From Alisma plantago-aquatica (taxonomy: Eukaryota > Streptophyta > Magnoliopsida > Alismatales > Alismataceae), in the NCBI GenBank assembly GCA_963693085.1, contig OY856413.1, forward strand, positions 545,964,879-546,028,878: 64,000 nt of DNA, given 5' to 3'. Each line of letters starts with the position of its first letter. Positions within the stretch are counted from its first letter, which is position 1. This document shows positions 58,529-64,000 of the stretch, in pieces. Under the pieces are notes generated by a model that saw only the letters and a program-made list of their open reading frames with translations, was not told the DNA's origin and did not search any database. The translations under genes and the position numbers were made by a program.

Positions 58529-59849
58529 AAAAAAGGCATAAAACATCCACATTGGATGTTATCAACCACCCCACCCCAAACATAGAATCTAGATTTTACT
58601 CAAGCTAATAAATAGAATCAAAGCAACAAGTGGTAGTTATGGTTTTTATTTGTTTAGTTTTTTTTAGTATTGACCATATTCTTAAGCCATCCTTAGGCCA
58701 AAATGTCTGCGTGATAGCTTGGTCTTAATATTGTGTTCCCCAATTTCATTCTCTTAAATCCAGAGTTGCACAACTTTTTCATCTATTACAACCTTCTACT
58801 GGGAAGGGTTTCTCTTTCATGATTCACTCCAAGCTTTGTTTCTTATATGTAATTATGAATGGTTCTCCCCAGAGGTAGAGTTCACACCACCTTTTATTCT
58901 TTTTGGGAGACCTAACTAGTTTTTATTGGGGTGAGCTGAGGCTAGGTGTATCATGTCCTACATGGGTTCACTCAACCATGACTACTATTGTAACAATAAT
59001 TTTACTCAATTGTAAGTCCTGATGTAGTTTCAGGTGGTTGTGTGAGATCTCCCTTGAAGGGAAGGTTGGTGATAATATTGGCTTTTATGTCCTACTATTA
59101 TGTGTGACATATCCACATTCATGAGTTTGATTATACAACGATTAGGTAGAGCCCTTCACAATCTTGTCAGGCACAACTCTCTTGATTTTATTCACAATCA
59201 GGTTTTATTATTGCTAAAAGGCTTATGGATTTGGGATTTTTAGGAAGAGTGGGTTGGAAATCCTCTTTTGATCCCTAGCGTGGTTCTAACATTAAAACAT
59301 GTAGTTATTTCCCCTTCAGTGAGAGATATGCCTTTTTCCAACCTATACTAGAAGGCTAGGGTGATCGATCAGGAGAGCAATAGATTAATTCCTTCATATT
59401 TTAGGGAATATCCTAGGTAAGGTAATAATTTTTATATTACCTACAATGTCTTAAGTTAATGATCGCATACAAACATCGTAACATGGATTTTTATTAAGTG
59501 AATTAATATCTCAAAACATCACTCTTGAAATGATTACGCTATGGAATATCTTGAAAACAAGGTCTAAGGTGGGAGTGATGGGACCGTCTAGGAAAATAGG
59601 ATTCAAAACTTGCCTATATATTAGAATTCTTCCTTCATTATAATCATTATAGCTAAGCTATGTGCAACCAACAAATTTTTCAGAAATTTCAAAAGTTTTG
59701 GGTGAAATTGAGATAAGGAAAGAGTAAAGTAGAATATGTGGATTTTAAATGTTTTGGGCAGGTATACGTACCTATCTTTCTTGTCCCCCCAACATATCAT
59801 ACACCCTATCCCCAGGGTGTCAAAGAATGAGGTTGAGTGGGAACATGGG
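58529..59849. other. Unassigned AT-rich DNA
   Basis: No coding motif, LTR end or repeat partner recognised. Confidence 0.4.
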
Positions 59850-60420
59850 AGTTAAAGCTTTGAGCTCAATGCCCATTTGGAATTTGACATCTCTATTGTG
59901 TAAGTCCCTTGCAAGTGGTGGTAATAGTCTTCTTGATATAACTCCACTCTTGTCAAATGCCACCAATATTTGCATCCAGAAGATGATGTAGAGACCACAG
60001 TCATTAGATCCTGGAGCTTGTTGTAGACTCCATTGACAGAATTGTTGTTTTTCAAACCTTCAATATTCATCCTCAAGCTCAAATACATGTCATATTGCTT
60101 AATTATCTCAATGATAATTAGTTGCAACTTGAGACACTTTTTGTTCATAGATGATGTGAGCTATTTTTTGATAAGTCATTCTTTTTGTGTAGAATATTGT
60201 GTCTGAGTTGTTGTATAGAATTGTAGTTTTGGTCCTTGTGTCAATTGAGAGTAATATCCAGTGCCCATTGTGGAGTATATGCACAAAAGTTATCTGTAGA
60301 ACATTTGACTTAATTTGTTCCATAATCCTTTGTATTTATAATGATCCTTCTTAAATATTACATCCCTTACTATTTTGTAGAAGGCCATATATACGTCATT
60401 GAGGCTGTCATCTAGAAGTA
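59850..60420 (-). pseudogene. Ulp1/C48-type cysteine protease domain, decayed
   Basis: In one minus-strand frame, from high to low coordinate, come SLNDVYMAFYKIVRD, IKSNVLQITFVHILHNGHWILLSIDTRTK (catalytic His in NGHW, near 60262-60269), four stops within some 25 codons, then FCQWSLQQAPGSNDCGLYIIF. The Cys codon of NDCGLY is at 59997-59999 and QQ supplies the oxyanion Gln. His, Gln and Cys are in place; the middle Asp is unclear (LYNNSD). The family removes SUMO-like tags in the host, but in plants it is also carried by CACTA and Mutator-like transposons. The stops make this copy non-functional. Confidence 0.7.
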
Positions 60421-62120
60421 GCTGACTGGATGTCATCACGTTTACTATCATGTATCCCCCTAAAGTGAGTAGCTTATAGATGTTTAGGCTTAGGACCTAG
60501 ACGTTATCCCATTCAAAGATGGTAACAATTTCAACTTCTTGGGGATTTAGCTACTCCATGATGACATTCAGATCTTATAGTGATAACCAAAGCATGAATC
60601 CTTGTCAAAGTTTCTAAATGTGGATTCTGTTAGATCTATCAGTGCTAGTTCATCTACAGATTTCTTGGCATCATGGGGTGCATCTTTAGTGTTGTTTATT
60701 TGTTTTTCTTCCTCTGTGTCATCAACGATAGGAATATCACTTTATTTGCAAGATGATGAGGTTTCTTATTCAACTACAGGAACATTTGCCTCCCCTCCAT
60801 GATTTGGTTTTGCCTCATTATTCAAGGATTTGGAGGTTTTCTCTTTCGCAGGTGTTGGGCAGTCTGTGGCTGTTGGTGGACCTTGATGAGGAGGGGCTTC
60901 TGGTTCCTTCTAGAGGTTTTTTAGTTGTTCCCTCTTGAGTATTTTCTTTGGAAGGGGGACTAGGGAGTACATCCGTCGAGGGATTTCTTCCATGTGATGG
61001 TCATAGAAGAATAATTTTTCATAAATGATTCCATGACATATTTCTCTCCCAGGGAATGGAAGTCCTTGTCGGTGATTTACTCAAGGGGAAACCCTCTATT
61101 CAATGCTTCTATCATTTTGAGCAGACTAAAAGCACTATCCCCTAAGCCCTACTACTGTTGATACTAATTTCCTTCCAGTTAGGGTCATACCACCCATCCT
61201 CCCCTTGTATCAGACAAGTGATTTGGAATGGCGTGTATCACCCTCATCTCTTCTTTTTCAAAGAACATCCTTCTGCATTGTAGATCTTTCACATTGTAGT
61301 TGTAAGTGGTGACCCTCCAGTCAGAAAGATCCACCATATCAAGACGTAGTGATTGAAGGCTTTAAAGGGAAGTGTTCTAAATTTTAGTTTCATGGTTCTT
61401 TTCAAGGCACTTTGGAATTCTTCAACTGATGGATCCTTGTCATTGTTGGCATATAATTGGGCTGCATGGTTGGGTGTGGCAGTGAAAATCAACCCTTCCT
61501 TGTCTATGTGCATGTATTCTTCTACAATTGTGCCACAGAGTACCTTGAACAAAATCATGTTGATGGATGCCTTATATCTAAAGGTTGGCCTAAAGTCATA
61601 TCTAGTAAGGGTGTACCTTTCATTGTTATAGATTGTATCATCCCCTGGCTTGTCATCTTCTAGAATGTCTACTAGGATGTGGATGTCTTTGGGTAACATC
61701 CCTGATATTGAGGTTATGTCTTCATTTTGCAAGTGGTGGGGGTGTTTCCAAGTTTTTGCAATCAACCACTACTGGCACAAGAAAAACTAGATTCTCAGGT
61801 TTAGATGGAGATTTTTAGAACATCCAGATTAGAATCCTTCCATCCTCCTCAGAAATTTGTTCTCATATATCTTCTTCAAAGATATTGAAAGGGTCAACCC
61901 CTCTTTCTATAGGTTCATCCAGTAGAAAGTCTTTGACTATAACTTTGTATTCTGAGGTAGGAGGGGAAGCCTTGTAGTCAAAGAGGGGGTCCAACCCATT
62001 CATCATATCCTCAATTATATCCCCTACTTCCTCCCTTGGTGCTATAGGTTCTTGTATGATGTTGTTCTCACCTATCGCCTTGACGTCTCCAGGAGCAATA
62101 ACTGGTTCAGGTTCCACTAC
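60421..62120 (-). pseudogene. Upstream part of the Ulp1-type coding region, unrecognised
   Basis: Minus-strand open stretches at 61289-61765 (158 codons) and 61863-62117 (84 codons), plus blocks near 60700-61250 (NVKDLQCRRMFFEKEEMRVIHAIPNH, FYDHHMEEIPRRMYSLVPLPKK, an Asp/Glu-rich tract), lie upstream of the Ulp1 domain with stops between them. I do not recognise a domain in them. The acidic composition and order suggest the N-terminal part of the same decayed protein, possibly with introns. Confidence 0.4.
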
Positions 62121-62349
62121 GTGGGGGAGAGGGGGCTACTTCATCATCTTTGGTTTCTTCCTTTGTTCTTGGCATGTTGGTGGAGTGCCCTTGTGAGGTT
62201 GGGGAGTATGTATCATTGTTTTCCCCCAACGGGCACTTCCGTGTTCTTGGCTGATTCTAATCCTTCTTGTGTAGCATATAGCTCTAATGTGGCATCATCT
62301 TGTGGAGATGGTGCTATGTGTAAAAGAGTGAAATCACCCCTTTATTAAA

Positions 62350-64000
62350 AGTTTGAAATATCAAACTCCATTCCCAACATACTCAAAAGGTATGTTGAAA
62401 AGTGTGTAAAATTTTCAAATCTTTATTTATAAGGTAAATAAAAGACCATTGGAAAGCAACGAAATAAAGAATAATTGACTATAATCAATTTCATAAAAGA
62501 TTATACAAGAATACATCATTCTCCCTTTAGGGTTTACATTAAGATACACAAACATGATCTAGATAGAGGGAATTCTAACTACTACAATCTTGTCTCCAAA
62601 GAACATCTCCATCAACCAAGCCAAGCCAAAAGCTAATATCTTCTTGTCTTATCCATCACCTTGCTTAGCACATGGGTGGTTGGAAAGGCACCCAGCAAAA
62701 GGGAAAGGTAAGAAAAGTATGTGTCACTAAACAATTCTAGGATAACAAGATAAGTAAAGCAAATAAAAATAGGCTAGGGTTCATCATATGATGAAGATAA
62801 CAAGAGTATGAGGCTATATTCAAAAGAAACTTTCCATTAACAATTATATTAAAAAGGATTTGCATGTAAGAAATTATGTCTACCTAACTATAGGGTTGAG
62901 GCACCTACCGGACCTCTAACCTATAGGTGAGGGGAGAATAAGGCATTCCCAATCACCTACACAATAATATGGGGAGAAAAAAACATTCCCCATGGCGATT
63001 AAATACATGCCCTCTGTGGGTGGTTGTACATAAGTACTACTACTTTAAATTAAATATAACATAAATCTACATGCTAGAAAAGTAATCATGGTAGGAGTAA
63101 CTATAATAATCAACAAGCATGACAGTGGGGTATAAGACCCAAACAAGATAAATTTATAAATTTATTTGAGGCATAGATACATTAGGTTTCAAGAATAGGG
63201 AATTACGTTCAAGTAAGCCTCGTTAGGGAAAAGTAGGTCAAGGCATAAAATTTCCCAACTAAGGTGTAAGATGCACATACCTCTTCCTTAGAGTCCTAGA
63301 AACCACTTTTCAGAACCTTTAAATGAGATCAAGGTCCACTTGTCCTAATATCATTACCATATCCATGTATTAGAACTATATTCATTCAATAAGGACTTAA
63401 AACCACGAAGTTACCAAATTTTTACACAAACCATCAATTTAGACCTTGAAATCATCACTACTATCTTAGTTAAGTTTTTTTTATCAAGAGGACGTATAAT
63501 TTTATGTATTTGAAGATATGCACTTTTAGAGGCATTTTTAGTGATTTTTAATTAATTAAATCATTCCCAAAAATAGTTTTGCAAAAAAACTCAAAATCAA
63601 GCAACAAAATTATTTTTATTAGATGGAGGTGAGTTTTCCAATTCCAAAACATACCTTACTTTTATTTTTTGACCAAGGAATTAATTGTTATGATTTATTT
63701 AGTTCTGACCAATGGGAAAATTAGAAAATTGAAATTCATTTTAACAAAGAGCAGAGAGGGCGAGAGAGAGGAGTCGGGCCCACTTCTTGGCCCAATAGTC
63801 ATAGGCCAAGTCAGTGGTCCACCTCACTGGCTGCTGATCTAGCACTAGTCAAAGCCGGCTCAAAACAAATCAAAAGGACAGATCTTCCCCATGCACGAAC
63901 CAGAGAAGAAAGGAAGAAGAAGAAGAGGGTGAATCCATAATTACACAGGGGGGTATCATCCCCTTCCCTAGCTCATGACATGGTGTCGAGCTACAAGCAG
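62350..64000. other. Unassigned AT-rich DNA with a purine-rich end
   Basis: No gene or repeat partner recognised. The last 250 bp become GC- and purine-rich (GAGAGGGCGAGAGAGAGGAG near 63753, GAAGAAGAAGAAGAGG near 63913) and resemble a gypsy LTR leader on the minus strand, but this cannot be shown without a second copy. Confidence 0.35.

Noticed and set aside
61289..61765. A complete 158-codon gene
   Set aside because: It has no recognisable domain and lies on the same strand upstream of the broken Ulp1 domain with stops between; more likely part of that pseudogene.

Overview
The window looks like repeat-dense, AT-rich nuclear DNA from a large-genome flowering plant. A monocot is a guess from the element types, not something shown. 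I found no convincing intact host gene. Nearly everything recognisable is a transposable element or its remains, nested in layers that can be dated by target-site duplications (TSDs).

Region 1 (1-19648) is a Ty3/gypsy chromovirus (Gypsy-1) on the minus strand: a partial 3' LTR (1-3021), a decayed gag-PR-RT-RNaseH-IN-chromodomain region (3075-7730), a PBS at 7840-7857 and a 5' LTR starting at 7866. That 5' LTR is split by a complete 7067-bp Sirevirus-like copia element (Copia-A, 9872-16938, plus strand, TSD AGCTT). Copia-A has a long Gag frame but no pol. Gypsy-1 abuts a 360-bp GAT/GACGAT microsatellite (19651-20010).

Region 2 (20011-27314) holds unassigned DNA, a probable 3' LTR of a third gypsy element (21542-24942), a minus-strand Gag-protease relic of Athila/Tat type (about 25060-26520) and an orphan promoter-like LTR fragment (26690-27100).

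Region 3 (27315-47900) starts with a solo LTR of a second chromovirus family (Gypsy-2, 27320-40821, TSD CTTTT). It is interrupted by a complete 9179-bp copia element (Copia-B copy 1, 27626-36804, TSD AAAAC, two LTRs of 2246 bp each). Then come a copia integrase fragment, a plus-strand Athila/Tat Gag fragment, a second Gypsy-2 LTR (42496-46519) joined to a chromodomain remnant, and a plus-strand integrase fragment (47529-47900).

Region 4 (49048-64000) carries an older, inverted Copia-B copy (49053-58140, TSD GACCG/GACCA), a 104-bp SINE with an 18-bp TSD (58389-58528), and a decayed Ulp1/C48-type cysteine protease reading on the minus strand (about 59850-62120), probably from a DNA transposon.

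Two unexpected signals stand out. First, the LTRs of four families each carry an array of a short, CpG-rich, mostly palindromic word with a regular period (about 21, 26, 26-27 or 62-64 bp), just upstream of the TATA box where one can be seen. The word differs between families but the layout recurs. Second, the untranslated leader of Copia-B has a series of small hairpins kept in both copies, three of them with paired compensatory changes. Both Copia-B copies also share the same pol loss and the same nonsense codon 11 in gag, which suggests a non-autonomous family moved in trans.
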